A program made the position numbers and the translations under genes. DNA of 64,000 bases from Streptomyces sp. HmicA12 (lineage in GTDB: Bacteria; Actinomycetota; Actinomycetes; Streptomycetales; Streptomycetaceae), in NCBI RefSeq assembly GCF_000373565.1, contig NZ_KB891842.1, positions 372,001 through 436,000 on the forward strand, written 5' to 3'. How positions within the stretch are numbered: the first letter of the stretch is position 1; every line of letters starts with the position of its first letter. This document shows, in pieces, positions 1 to 7,803 of the stretch. A model generated the notes under the pieces. It was given only the letters and a program-made list of their open reading frames with translations, was not told where the DNA came from and searched no databases.

Positions 1-173
1 GGCTCACGCTGGACTCCCTGGAGCAGGCGCCCGAAGGCCTCACGCTTGAGCAGGTGTGCGAGGTGGTGGGCTGGACGCCGCGCACGGTGACCCGCCATCT
101 GAAGACCCTGGCCGACGGCGGCCTGGCCGCACAGGCCGAGGACGGGCGCTGGTCGGTGGCCGGGGTGAGCTGA
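1..173 (+). CDS. C-terminal end of a winged-helix/HTH regulator (5' partial)
   Basis: The reading frame is open from the window edge (first full codon at base 3) and stops at TGA 171-173, leaving about 56 residues. The segment looks like a DNA-binding helix-turn-helix: 'LEQVCEVVGWTPRTVTRHLKTL' is a turn followed by a recognition helix, then 'ADGGLAAQAEDGRWSV' resembles the wing and terminal strand. This layout is common at the C-terminus of response regulators and other winged-helix proteins. The N-terminal domain lies outside the window, so the family cannot be fixed. A strong hairpin follows 17 bases after the stop. Confidence 0.6.
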   Translation, partial: LTLDSLEQAPEGLTLEQVCEVVGWTPRTVTRHLKTLADGGLAAQAEDGRWSVAGVS

Positions 174-190
174 TCCCCGTACACACCCCA

Positions 191-220
191 CCGTGGGCCG
201 GGTGGACACCCGGCCCACGG
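191..220. terminator. Hairpin, likely terminator of the upstream HTH gene
   Basis: A perfect inverted repeat with 14-bp arms (191-204 and 207-220) and only GA between them lies just after the HTH stop. There is no U-tract, as is usual for actinomycete terminators. Confidence 0.6.
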
Positions 221-272
221 CCTGTTCCGGAGGGTCGCGTCGTGCATCGGGCGAGCCGAGCGCCGCCCGCTG

Positions 273-299
273 ATTTTCGTTCGCACTGTTGACGAAAAT
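273..299. promoter_or_regulatory. Inverted repeat upstream of the ROK remnant, candidate operator
   Basis: ATTTTCGT (273-280) and ACGAAAAT (292-299) form a perfect 8-bp inverted repeat with an 11-bp spacer, in an AT-rich island within very GC-rich DNA. It lies 25 bp before the start of the broken ROK gene. That is where a ROK/NagC-type repressor would bind its own promoter, so an autoregulatory operator is the natural reading (inference). Confidence 0.5.
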
Positions 300-324
300 A
301 AAGCGCCTGGGCAGCGCGTGCCCC

Positions 325-634
325 ATGGCCGTGGACAAGAACCCCACCGTGCTGCGACAGCTGCGCTACGGGAACGTGGAACGGGTGGCTCGCGGTGCTG
401 CGCCGGCAAGGGCCCAGTACGCGGGCCGAGGTGGCCGAGGTCACCGGGCTCTCCCGCACCACGCTGTCCGGCATCATCGGCCAACTCCTCTCCGACGCGG
501 TCCTCCTGGAAGAGGCCGCCCCGGCACCCGGCGCTCCGGCCGGTCGCGGCCGCCCGGTGCACCGGCTCGTCCTCAACCCGAACTCGGCCCAGGCCTACGA
601 GGGCGACCTCTACGCGAAGACGTACGGCAAGTAG
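325..634 (+). pseudogene. Broken ROK-family transcriptional regulator (frameshift plus loss of sugar-kinase domain)
   Basis: ATG 325 begins 'MAVDKNPTVLRQLRYGNVERV', the usual start of an actinobacterial ROK repressor. The expected continuation 'LAVLRRQGPSTRAEV..TGLSRTTLS' (MarR-like HTH), then 'GRGRPVHRLVLNP', lies in the next frame. Removing one base from the GG at 387-388 joins them into one HTH domain. After 'LNPNSA', where a ROK protein continues into its roughly 300-residue sugar-binding domain, the frame runs into 'QAYEGDLYAKTYGK' and stops. The gene therefore carries a one-base shift and lacks most of its length. Its position before a sugar ABC operon suggests it once regulated that operon. 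An HTH-only protein made from a start near 395 cannot be excluded. Confidence 0.7.
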
Positions 635-642
635 CGCGCGAC

Positions 643-665
643 GGGGCCGCCACGCCGGCGGCCCC
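643..665. terminator. Hairpin after the ROK remnant
   Basis: GGGGCCGCC (643-651) pairs with GGCGGCCCC (657-665) across a 5-nt loop, 9 bases after the remnant's stop. It probably separates the remnant from the sugar transport operon. Confidence 0.5.
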
Positions 666-712
666 GGCCCGCCCGAGCCTCGGCGTACACCGCCAACTCG
701 ACCTCTCCTACC

Positions 713-810
713 TTCTGTTGCGAAAGGGACGACGTCACCCTGGGGCGCAGATCCTTGTTCCAGGAGTCTCCTGCACGCGTCTTGACGGCGCGAGAGTTCT
801 GTCGCGAAAG
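713..810. promoter_or_regulatory. Pair of near-identical 14-bp direct repeats before the sugar ABC operon
   Basis: TTCTGTTGCGAAAG (713-726) and TTCTGTCGCGAAAG (797-810) differ at one base and are 84 bp apart, about eight helical turns. A TTGACG (782-787) sits just before the second copy and could be a -35 element, so that copy would overlap the promoter. This arrangement fits two operators for a looping repressor controlling the gene at 855. The regulator is unknown. Confidence 0.5.
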
Positions 811-854
811 TATCGAGCCGAGATGAGGCCGAACCGCGGACGAGGGAGTCTCCG

Positions 855-1796
855 ATGACCGTCGCCTCCAGCAGCCCACCGAGACACCTGCCGCGGGCCG
901 GCGGCGCCGTGCGGGTCAGGCGCCGACGCCCTCTCGGGGACGGGGCGATCGCCGCGCTCTTCGTCGCCCCGGCCATGCTCGGTTTCGTCGTCTTCCTCCT
1001 GTGGCCGACCCTGCGCGGCATCTGGCTGAGCTTCACCCGCTTCAACCTCCTGACACCGCCGAAGTGGGTGGGCCTCGCCAACTACGAACGGATGATCAAC
1101 GACCCCATCTTCTGGGACTCGTTGAAGGTCACCGTCGAGTACGTCGTCATCAACATCGGGGTGCAGACGGTGGCCGCGCTCGCCATCGCCGTCCTGCTCC
1201 ACCGGCTCACCCAGTCCTCGCTGCTGCGCGGCATCGTGCTCACGCCGTACCTGATGTCCAACGTCGTCGCGGGCATCGTCTGGCTCTGGATGCTCGACAC
1301 CCAGCTGGGCATCGGCAACGAGATCATCGCGGCCGTCGGCCTCGACCGGATCCCGTTCCTCGCCGACGAGACCTGGGCGATCCCGACGATCGCCCTGATC
1401 AACGTATGGCGGCACGTCGGCTACACCGCCCTTCTCCTGTTCGCCGGACTCCAGGCGATACCCCACGAGATGTACGAGGCGGCGCGGGTCGACGGCGCGA
1501 GCGAGTGGCGGATGTTCACCCGCATCACGATGCCGCTGCTGCGGCCGGTCCTCGCCGTCGTCTTGATCATGACGGTGATCGGCTCGTTCCAGGTCTTCGA
1601 CACCGTGGCCGTGACCACGGCGGGCGGCCCGGCGAACGCCACCAACGTGCTGCAGTACTACATCTACGGCTCGGCGTTCGGCCGCTTCCAGTTCGGCTAC
1701 GCCTCCGCGATGTCCGTGGCCCTCCTCGTGGTGCTCAGCGCCATCACCGTCGTCCAGTACCGCATCACCCGCGCCGGACAGACCGACCTCGGCTGA
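855..1796 (+). CDS. Sugar ABC transporter permease, MalF type
   Basis: This is an inner-membrane permease of the CUT1 carbohydrate importer class, 313 aa. A basic N-terminus is followed by about six hydrophobic segments, beginning 'AALFVAPAMLGFVVFLLWPTL'. The cytoplasmic coupling (EAA) loop reads 'YEAARVDGASEWRMFTRITM', which contacts the ATPase. The start is ATG 855, preceded by GAGGGAG. It is the first gene of a run with the second permease (16 bp downstream), the binding protein and an oxidoreductase. No ATPase gene is present; such Streptomyces importers usually share a remote MsiK-type ATPase. The substrate is not readable from sequence, but a sugar or polyol is likely. Confidence 0.9.
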   Translation: MTVASSSPPRHLPRAGGAVRVRRRRPLGDGAIAALFVAPAMLGFVVFLLWPTLRGIWLSFTRFNLLTPPKWVGLANYERMINDPIFWDSLKVTVEYVVINIGVQTVAALAIAVLLHRLTQSSLLRGIVLTPYLMSNVVAGIVWLWMLDTQLGIGNEIIAAVGLDRIPFLADETWAIPTIALINVWRHVGYTALLLFAGLQAIPHEMYEAARVDGASEWRMFTRITMPLLRPVLAVVLIMTVIGSFQVFDTVAVTTAGGPANATNVLQYYIYGSAFGRFQFGYASAMSVALLVVLSAITVVQYRITRAGQTDLG

Positions 1797-1812
1797 GGAG
1801 AGGAGAACCGAC

Positions 1813-2736
1813 ATGGCCACCACCGCACTCGCACGCCCGCCCGCCGCACGGCCGAAGCGGCGCCGCCTCTCCCTCGGACGGGCCGCCGCCTGGACCGTGA
1901 TGGGTGTCATCGTGCTCATCACCCTGCTCCCGTTCTACTGGGTGCTGCGCACCGCGCTGTCCTCCAACCCCGGCATCGCCGCCGACCCGACCTCACCCCT
2001 CCCCGTCGACCTCACCAGCGGCGGCTTCGAACGGGCCCTCGGGCTGCAGTCGACCAAGGAGGCCGTCGCGCAGGGCGGCGCGGGCGGCGGGCTCGACTTC
2101 TGGCGCTACCTGCTCAACTCGATCGTCGTCTCGACCCTGATCACCGTCTGCCAGATCCTGTTCTCCGCCATGGCCGCCTACGCCTTCGCACGCCTCGACT
2201 GGCGCGGCAGGAACACCGTGTTCGCGCTCTTCCTCGGCGGACTGATGGTGCCGACGATCTTCACGCTGCTGCCGAACTTCGTGCTCGTGAAGGAGCTCGG
2301 CCTGATCGACTCCCTGTTGGGGATCGCCCTGCCCACGATGTTCATGACGCCCTTCGCGGTCTTCTTCCTCCGCCAGTTCTTCATGAACGTCCCGCGCGAG
2401 GTCGAGGAGGCGGCGCTGCTCGACGGAGCCGGCCGGATCCGGATCTTCTTCCGGGTGCTGCTGCCCATGGCGTCGACGCCCGTGATCACCCTCGCCGTCC
2501 TCACGTACATCACGTCCTGGAACGACTACTTCTGGCCGCTGATGGTGTCGTACAGCGACAGCTCCCGCGTGCTCACCGTCGCCCTCGCGATGTTCCGCGC
2601 GCAGACCCCGCAGTCCGGCTTCGACTGGTCCGGGCTCATGGCGGCGACGCTCATCGCGGCCCTCCCGATGCTGCTGCTCTTCGGGGTGTTCGCGCGCCGG
2701 ATCGTCAGCTCCCTCAGCTTCACCGGCATCAAGTAG
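1813..2736 (+). CDS. Sugar ABC transporter permease, MalG type
   Basis: This is the second permease of the importer, 307 aa. After an arginine-rich N-terminus there is a long transmembrane helix ('VMGVIVLITLLPFYWVL'), a large periplasmic loop, then further helices and the EAA loop 'EEAALLDGAGRIRIFFRVLL'. The ending 'FARRIVSSLSFTGIK' is typical of MalG-type proteins. ATG 1813 has AGGAGAG upstream and follows the MalF-type gene closely. It would pair with that gene to form the channel for the lipoprotein encoded next. Confidence 0.9.
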   Translation: MATTALARPPAARPKRRRLSLGRAAAWTVMGVIVLITLLPFYWVLRTALSSNPGIAADPTSPLPVDLTSGGFERALGLQSTKEAVAQGGAGGGLDFWRYLLNSIVVSTLITVCQILFSAMAAYAFARLDWRGRNTVFALFLGGLMVPTIFTLLPNFVLVKELGLIDSLLGIALPTMFMTPFAVFFLRQFFMNVPREVEEAALLDGAGRIRIFFRVLLPMASTPVITLAVLTYITSWNDYFWPLMVSYSDSSRVLTVALAMFRAQTPQSGFDWSGLMAATLIAALPMLLLFGVFARRIVSSLSFTGIK

Positions 2737-2746
2737 GAGGCACCGG

Positions 2747-4084
2747 ATGCGATTCCGTACGCTCATCGCGCTGACCGGGGCAATGGCCCTGTCGCTGACC
2801 GGCTGCGCCGGAGGCGATACCGGCGCGTCGTCGAGGACCGTGACGTACTGGCTGTGGGACGCCAATCAGATGCCCGCCTACGAAGCCTGCGCGAAGGACT
2901 TCGAGAAGCGGAACCCGGGCCTGGACGTGCAGTTCACCCAGCTCGGCTGGGGCGACTACTGGACCAAGCTCACGGCGAGCTTCATCTCGGACACCCAGCC
3001 GGACGTGTTCACCAACCACGTCCAGAAGTTCGGCCAGTTCGCCGACCTGGAAGTGCTCGAACCTCTGGACGGCCTCGGTATCCAGGACTCCGACTACCAG
3101 CCGGGGCTGGCCGCCAACTGGGTCGCCCAGGACGGGCACCGCTACGGCGCCCCGAAGGACTGGGACACCGTCTCGCTCTTCTACAACAAGAAGATGGCCG
3201 CAGACGCGGGCGTGTCCGCCGACGACCTGAACGACCTGAACTGGAACCCCGAGGACGGCGGCTCCTTCGAGAAGACCATCGCCCACCTCACCGTCGACAG
3301 GAACGGCCGACGCGGCGACGAACCCGGCTTCGACAAGCACCACGTCAAGGTCTACGGCCTCGCGACGAACGGGGCGGGCGACGCCGACGGCCAGACCCAG
3401 TGGAGCCCGTTCACCGGCTCGGCAGGCTGGTCGTACACGGACAAGAAGCGGTGGGGCGACACGTACCGCTACGGCGACAAGAAGTTCCAGACCGTCATCG
3501 ACTGGTACTTCGGGCTCGCGAAGAAGGGATACCTGGCCCCCTTCACCGACTGGAACTCCGGGCTGAACCAGCCCAACGCCCAGTTCGCCGCGGGCCGGGC
3601 CGCCACCGCCTTCGACGGCGCCTGGATGATCTCCACCTACTCGGGTTTCAAGGGCATCGACTTCGGCACCGCCCTCAACCCCGTCGGCCCCACCGGCAAG
3701 CGCGCGACCATGATGAACGGGCTCGCCGACTCCGTCACCAAGGGCGCCCACAACAAGGCGGGCGCCAAGAAATGGGTCGCCTACCTGGCCTCCGACGCCT
3801 GCCAGAAGACGGTCGGCAGGTACGGGATCGTCTTCCCCGCGACACCGTCGGGGACCGAAGCGGCCACCGCGGCGTACAAGAAGAAGGGCATCGACGTCTC
3901 GGCGTTCACCACCCCGGTGGACGACCGGAAGACGTACCGCACCTTCTCCTTCCCGATCACCAACTATGCCGCCGACGTCTACGCCCTCATGCACCCGGCC
4001 ATGCAGGACGTCTACGGCAACGGGGCCCCCGCGAGCCGGCTCGACGAGACCAACGACCAGATCAACCTCCTGCTCGGCCAGTAG
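2747..4084 (+). CDS. Sugar-binding lipoprotein of the ABC importer
   Basis: This is an extracellular solute-binding protein, family 1, 445 aa. The signal peptide 'MRFRTLIALTGAMALSLTGC' ends in a lipobox with Cys20 as the lipid attachment site. The mature part is rich in aromatic residues and has the usual 'TYWLWDANQMPAYEACAKDF' opening. GGAGG stands before ATG 2747, only 10 bp after the MalG-type gene. It would capture the substrate outside the membrane and hand it to the two permeases. The substrate is unknown; the adjacent Gfo/Idh/MocA enzyme hints at a sugar, inositol-like polyol or sugar acid. Confidence 0.9.
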   Translation: MRFRTLIALTGAMALSLTGCAGGDTGASSRTVTYWLWDANQMPAYEACAKDFEKRNPGLDVQFTQLGWGDYWTKLTASFISDTQPDVFTNHVQKFGQFADLEVLEPLDGLGIQDSDYQPGLAANWVAQDGHRYGAPKDWDTVSLFYNKKMAADAGVSADDLNDLNWNPEDGGSFEKTIAHLTVDRNGRRGDEPGFDKHHVKVYGLATNGAGDADGQTQWSPFTGSAGWSYTDKKRWGDTYRYGDKKFQTVIDWYFGLAKKGYLAPFTDWNSGLNQPNAQFAAGRAATAFDGAWMISTYSGFKGIDFGTALNPVGPTGKRATMMNGLADSVTKGAHNKAGAKKWVAYLASDACQKTVGRYGIVFPATPSGTEAATAAYKKKGIDVSAFTTPVDDRKTYRTFSFPITNYAADVYALMHPAMQDVYGNGAPASRLDETNDQINLLLGQ

Positions 4085-4131
4085 CCACGTCCCCGACCGG
4101 CAGACACCTCTCCAGCGAAAGGCACGCACCC

Positions 4132-5334
4132 ATGACGTTCACCCTCGGCATCGTCGGCGCCGGGCAGTTCTCCGGCAGCTTCGCGAAGCTGTTCCTCGCG
4201 CACCCGGGCGTCGACGACGTATACGTCACCGACCTGCTGCCGGAGCGGGCGGAACAGATGGCCGCCAAAGAGCACCTCGCGGGCACCTTCCCCTCCTACG
4301 AGGCGATGCTCGAGTCCCCCGACATCGACGCGGTCGCCGTCTTCACACAGCGCTGGACGCACGGCCCGCTGGTCCTGCAAGGGCTGAACGCGGGCAAGCA
4401 CGTGTACTCGGCGGTCCCGATGGCGATCACCCGGGAGGAGATCGCGGCCATCATCGAGGCGGTGCGCAGGACCGGCCTGACCTACATGATGGGGGAGACC
4501 AGCGAGTACAACCCGGCGACCGTGCACGCCCGCAACCAGATCGCCGACGGCGCCTTCGGGCGGCTCTTCTACGCCGAGGGCGACTACGTCCACGACATGG
4601 ACCTCGGGTTCTACGAGGCGTACCAGTACAGCGGCGGCGAGCGCTGGAAGGAGACCGCCAGCTACCCGCCGCTGCTCTACCCGACGCACGCCGTGGGCGG
4701 GGTGCTCGGCGCCTGGCGCACGCACGCGGTCAGCGTGTCCGCGATCGGGGTGAAGGACGAGCGCGGCGACGGCGTCTTCGACACGGAGGTCAGCCAGTTC
4801 GGCAACGACATCTCCAACGCCACCGCGCTCTTCGAGGTCGCGGGCGGCGGGTCGTTCCGCACGAACGAGTTCCGGCGGGTCGGCTACCCCTCGCACATCC
4901 GCGAGTCACGGTTCCGGTTCTTCGGGACCGACGCCAGCATGGAGCAGCTCGCCACGGTGAGTTTCTGGCAGGACAAGAAGGGGGTGCAGGACATCACCGA
5001 ACTGCTCGAACCGAAGCCGTCGTTGAGCCCGGACGACCCGTCGCTCGAGAAGATCGCGCCCTCCCTGCGCGCCGCGTTCACCTCGGGCTCGGCGCCCGTG
5101 CACGACCGGGCCCGGCTGCCCCGCGTCTTCGACCACATGCCCAACGGACACGAGGGCAGCCACCACTTCCTGGTGGACGACTTCGTCACCGCGGTCAACA
5201 CGCGGACCCTGCCGTCGGTGAACGCGTGGGTGGCCGCCCGCTACACCCTGCCGGGCATCGTCGCCCACGACTCCGCGCGCCAGGGCGGCGCGCGCCTGGA
5301 GATCCCGGACTTCGGGGACGCGCCCGAGGCCTGA
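4132..5334 (+). CDS. Gfo/Idh/MocA family NAD(P)-dependent oxidoreductase
   Basis: This 400-aa protein begins 'MTFTLGIVGAGQFSGSF', a Rossmann nucleotide-binding loop (GxGxxS). It continues with the family's 'PDIDAVAVFT' and 'GKHVYSAVPMAIT' segments; the latter replaces the usual EKP lysine motif with SAVP. The 'LLYPTHAVGGVLGAW' region carries the His often found at the active site. Such enzymes oxidise or isomerise sugars and polyols, and here the likely substrate is what the preceding importer brings in. ATG 4132 follows the binding protein by 47 bp with AGCGAAAGG upstream. The open frame extends far upstream, but only the part from 4132 has family sequence. Confidence 0.85.
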   Translation: MTFTLGIVGAGQFSGSFAKLFLAHPGVDDVYVTDLLPERAEQMAAKEHLAGTFPSYEAMLESPDIDAVAVFTQRWTHGPLVLQGLNAGKHVYSAVPMAITREEIAAIIEAVRRTGLTYMMGETSEYNPATVHARNQIADGAFGRLFYAEGDYVHDMDLGFYEAYQYSGGERWKETASYPPLLYPTHAVGGVLGAWRTHAVSVSAIGVKDERGDGVFDTEVSQFGNDISNATALFEVAGGGSFRTNEFRRVGYPSHIRESRFRFFGTDASMEQLATVSFWQDKKGVQDITELLEPKPSLSPDDPSLEKIAPSLRAAFTSGSAPVHDRARLPRVFDHMPNGHEGSHHFLVDDFVTAVNTRTLPSVNAWVAARYTLPGIVAHDSARQGGARLEIPDFGDAPEA

Positions 5335-5350
5335 GGCTCGATGCGGAACG

Positions 5351-5384
5351 GGGATCCGGGCCGGAGGGCGGTGGCCCGGATCCC
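5351..5384. terminator. Terminator of the sugar ABC operon
   Basis: GGGATCCGGGCC (5351-5362) and GGCCCGGATCCC (5373-5384) form a perfect 12-bp stem with a 10-nt loop, 16 bases after the oxidoreductase stop codon. Confidence 0.75.
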
Positions 5385-5458
5385 AGTATGGAAGACTACG
5401 GATTCCACATGATGGACGAGGCTTGTTGTGGACACGCGCTTCGGGTCATCATGCGGCC

Positions 5459-5557
5459 ATGAATCCCGCCCTGGTCTCCCGCCGCCACGTGGATCTGCTG
5501 CGTGTCTCGGGGATGCTGTGTCAGGGCACCACGCGCTGTAGCGCGCTCTGTTGCTGA
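5459..5557 (+). CDS. Sulfur-type leader peptide 1, 32 aa (upstream of the sulfonate operon)
   Basis: This small ORF from ATG 5459 encodes 'MNPALVSRRHVDLLRV' and ends 'RCSALCC', with two Cys codons immediately before the stop. The core RRHVDLLRV matches a conserved actinobacterial leader peptide found before cysteine and sulfonate genes; Cys-rich leaders in mycobacteria act by cysteine-responsive translational attenuation (established knowledge). Here it precedes the SsuD-like gene by 186 bp. Ribosome stalling at Cys codons when cysteine is low would be expected to open the downstream initiation region. The same core occurs in two other leaders in this window. Confidence 0.8.
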   Translation: MNPALVSRRHVDLLRVSGMLCQGTTRCSALCC

Positions 5558-5697
5558 CGGCCCCACCGCGCCGTAGCACCCCTTCTCGCCGCTGACCGCG
5601 TCATGCGCTGTCGGCCGGCGCAGCCTCCGCATCCTCTTCGCCGACACTCCCTCGGTCCCGAACTCCCGGGCCGAGCCTGTGTGGTGTGCGTCCTCGT

Positions 5698-5716
5698 GCG
5701 GACGGCTGCCGTCCGC
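5698..5716 (+). promoter_or_regulatory. Hairpin between leader peptide 1 and the SsuD-like gene
   Basis: GCGGACGG (5698-5705) and CCGTCCGC (5709-5716) form an 8-bp stem with a 3-nt loop, ending 27 nt before the ATG at 5744. It may belong to the leader-controlled regulatory structure. The role is inferred from position only. Confidence 0.4.
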
Positions 5717-5743
5717 GTCCGCTCTTCCCCGAGGTGCCCCCGC

Positions 5744-6850
5744 ATGTCCACGCCCGGCCCCGTACTCCACTGGTTCCTGCCCACCGGCGGCGACGGCCGC
5801 GACCCCGGCGGCGTCACCGCCGTCCAGAACCGCACCGCGTCCGCCACCCGGCGCGGCGCCGACCTCGGCTATCTCGCCCAAGTGGCCCGTGCGGCCGAGC
5901 AGTCGGGGTTCGCCCGGCTGCTGACCCCGGTGGGGCTCGGCTGTGTCGATCCCTGGGTGCTCACCCCGGCCGTCGCCGCGGTCACCGAGCGGATCGGCTT
6001 CCTCGTCGCCTTCCGCGCGGGCCTCGCCCAGCCCACACTGCTGGCCCAACAGGCCGACACCTTCCGGCGGTTGTTCGGCGACCGCATCGCCCTGAACGTG
6101 GTCACCGGCGGCGATCCGGTCGAGCAGCGGGCGTACGGCGACCTGCTGCCCAAGGAGGAGCGGTACGTCAGGACCGGCGAACTCATGCACGTGGTCCGCG
6201 AGTTGCTCGACGGCAAGCCCGTCGACTTCGAGGGGCGTCACGTGCGGGTGGAGGGCGCCCGCCTCGACGGTCCGAGCACGGCGTCGCGCATTCCCCTCTA
6301 CTTCGGCGGCGCCTCCCCGGCCGCCGAGGACGTCGCGGCACGCCACGCCGAGGTGCAGCTCCTGTGGGGCGAACCGCCGGCCGCGATCGCCGAACGCATC
6401 GCAAGGGTGCGGGACAAGGCGGCGCGGCTGGGCCGCACCCTGCGGTTCGGCATCCGGCTGCACGTCATCACCCGGGACACCGCCGCCGAGGCGTGGGCGG
6501 AGGCCGACCGCATCCTCGCCGGCATCGACCCGGCGGCCGTCCGCGCCTCCCAGGAGCGCTTCGCCCGCATGGACTCCACCGGACAGGCGCGGATGGCGGC
6601 CCTGCACGGCGGCTCGGCCGAGAACCTGACCGTGGCGCCCAACCTGTGGGCCGGCATCGGCCTCGTGCGCGAGGGCGCGGGGACCGCGCTGGTCGGCTCG
6701 CACGACGAGGTCGCCCAGCGGCTCTTCGAGTACCGGCAGCTCGGCATCGACGAGTTCATCCTGTCCGGCTATCCGCACCTGGAGGAGGCCTACCGCGTCG
6801 GCGAAGAGGTCGCCCCCAGGCTGCGGGCCCTCACCGAGGCGGCGGCGTGA
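5744..6850 (+). CDS. ssuD: Alkanesulfonate monooxygenase-like flavin enzyme (SsuD type, LLM class)
   Basis: This 368-aa luciferase-like monooxygenase uses reduced FMN and oxygen to release sulfite from alkanesulfonates. Family features include 'HWFLPTGGDGR' at the N-terminus, 'LGYLAQVARAAEQSGFARLLTP', and 'RIALNVVTGGDPVEQRAYGD' with the phosphate-binding region; the C-terminus has 'EYRQLGIDEFILSGYPHLEEAYRVGEEV', characteristic of SsuD. ATG 5744 is chosen because homology begins here. It is the first gene of a tight operon: its stop overlaps the permease start (GTGA at 6847). No SsuE-type flavin reductase is seen in the window, so FMNH2 must come from elsewhere. It is preceded by leader peptide 1. 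Confidence 0.88.
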   Translation: MSTPGPVLHWFLPTGGDGRDPGGVTAVQNRTASATRRGADLGYLAQVARAAEQSGFARLLTPVGLGCVDPWVLTPAVAAVTERIGFLVAFRAGLAQPTLLAQQADTFRRLFGDRIALNVVTGGDPVEQRAYGDLLPKEERYVRTGELMHVVRELLDGKPVDFEGRHVRVEGARLDGPSTASRIPLYFGGASPAAEDVAARHAEVQLLWGEPPAAIAERIARVRDKAARLGRTLRFGIRLHVITRDTAAEAWAEADRILAGIDPAAVRASQERFARMDSTGQARMAALHGGSAENLTVAPNLWAGIGLVREGAGTALVGSHDEVAQRLFEYRQLGIDEFILSGYPHLEEAYRVGEEVAPRLRALTEAAA

Positions 6851-7725
6851 CTCTCATCGAGGGAACGGAATCCCCGAGTGTCCGCCCCGCCCAGGACGCG
6901 CACCGGGCGCCGTCCCGGACCCGGCGCACCTGGGCGGCGGCAGCGGCCCTGCGCTGGACGGCACTGCGCCTCCTCGCCCTCGCCGTGCTGCTCGCCTGCT
7001 GGCAGGCCGTCGTCGTGGCAGGTGTCTGGCCCCGGGTCCTCGTGCCGTCGCCCGGGGACGTGTGGCACGCCTTCGTCGAGGCCTCGACCGTCCACGACGG
7101 AGTGCGCGGCTTCAGCAACCACCTGCTCATCGAGCACCTGGGCGTCTCCCTGCGCCGGATCGGCATCGGCACCGGGTACGCGGCCCTGGTCGGCGTGCCG
7201 CTGGGCCTGCTCATCGGCGCCGTCAAACCGATCGCGGTGATCCTGGAACCCGCCGTCACCTTCCTGCGCACGCTGCCCCCGCTCGCGTACCTCTCCCTCC
7301 TCGTCATCTGGTTCGGCATCGACGAGTCCCCGAAGATCTGGCTGCTCGTCATCGCCGCGCTGCCGCCCGTCGCTGCGGCCACCGCGGCGGCGGTCCGCGG
7401 GGTGCCGGCCGAACTGGTGGAGGCGGCCCGGGCGCTGGGCGCGGGACCCGTGTCCCTGCTGCTCGCCGTACGCCTCCCCGCCGCTCTGCCGGAGATCCTG
7501 ACCGGGGTGCGGATCGCGGTCGGCATCGCGTACACCTCGGTCGTCGCCGCCGAGACGATCAACGGCGTGCCGGGCATCGGCGGCATGATCCGCGACGCGC
7601 AGCGCTACAACCAGACCGATGTCGTCATCGCCGGGATCATCGCCATCGGCCTCTCCGGCATCCTCCTCGACGCCCTGTTCAAGGGCGTGGAGCGGGTGGC
7701 GGTCCCGTGGCGGGGCCGCGCCTGA
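6847..7725 (+). CDS. ssuC: Sulfonate ABC transporter permease (SsuC/TauC type)
   Basis: This is a 292-aa integral membrane protein of the nitrate/sulfonate/taurine importer class. It has about six hydrophobic segments and the family motifs 'LVPSPGDVWHAF', 'FLRTLPPLAYLSLLVIWFGI' and the coupling loop 'ELVEAARALGAGPVSLLLAV'. The C-terminal part 'GVPGIGGMIRDAQRYNQTDVV' is diagnostic. The GTG start at 6847 overlaps the SsuD stop by four bases (GTGA), indicating translational coupling. It would form the channel with the binding lipoprotein (7804) and the ATPase (8828). Confidence 0.9.
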   Translation: MTLIEGTESPSVRPAQDAHRAPSRTRRTWAAAAALRWTALRLLALAVLLACWQAVVVAGVWPRVLVPSPGDVWHAFVEASTVHDGVRGFSNHLLIEHLGVSLRRIGIGTGYAALVGVPLGLLIGAVKPIAVILEPAVTFLRTLPPLAYLSLLVIWFGIDESPKIWLLVIAALPPVAAATAAAVRGVPAELVEAARALGAGPVSLLLAVRLPAALPEILTGVRIAVGIAYTSVVAAETINGVPGIGGMIRDAQRYNQTDVVIAGIIAIGLSGILLDALFKGVERVAVPWRGRA

Positions 7726-7803
7726 GGGCCTCGCCCGCGTCCCTTCCCCGGTCCTGCGTCTCTGTCTCCGTGCCCTTTCCTCCCTCCGTACTAAGGAACC
7801 GTC

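Noticed and set aside
2854..4131. Upstream in-frame extension of the Gfo/Idh/MocA gene through the binding-protein gene
   Set aside because: Family sequence and ribosome-binding site begin at 4132; the extension is an Arg-rich shadow of the lipoprotein gene.
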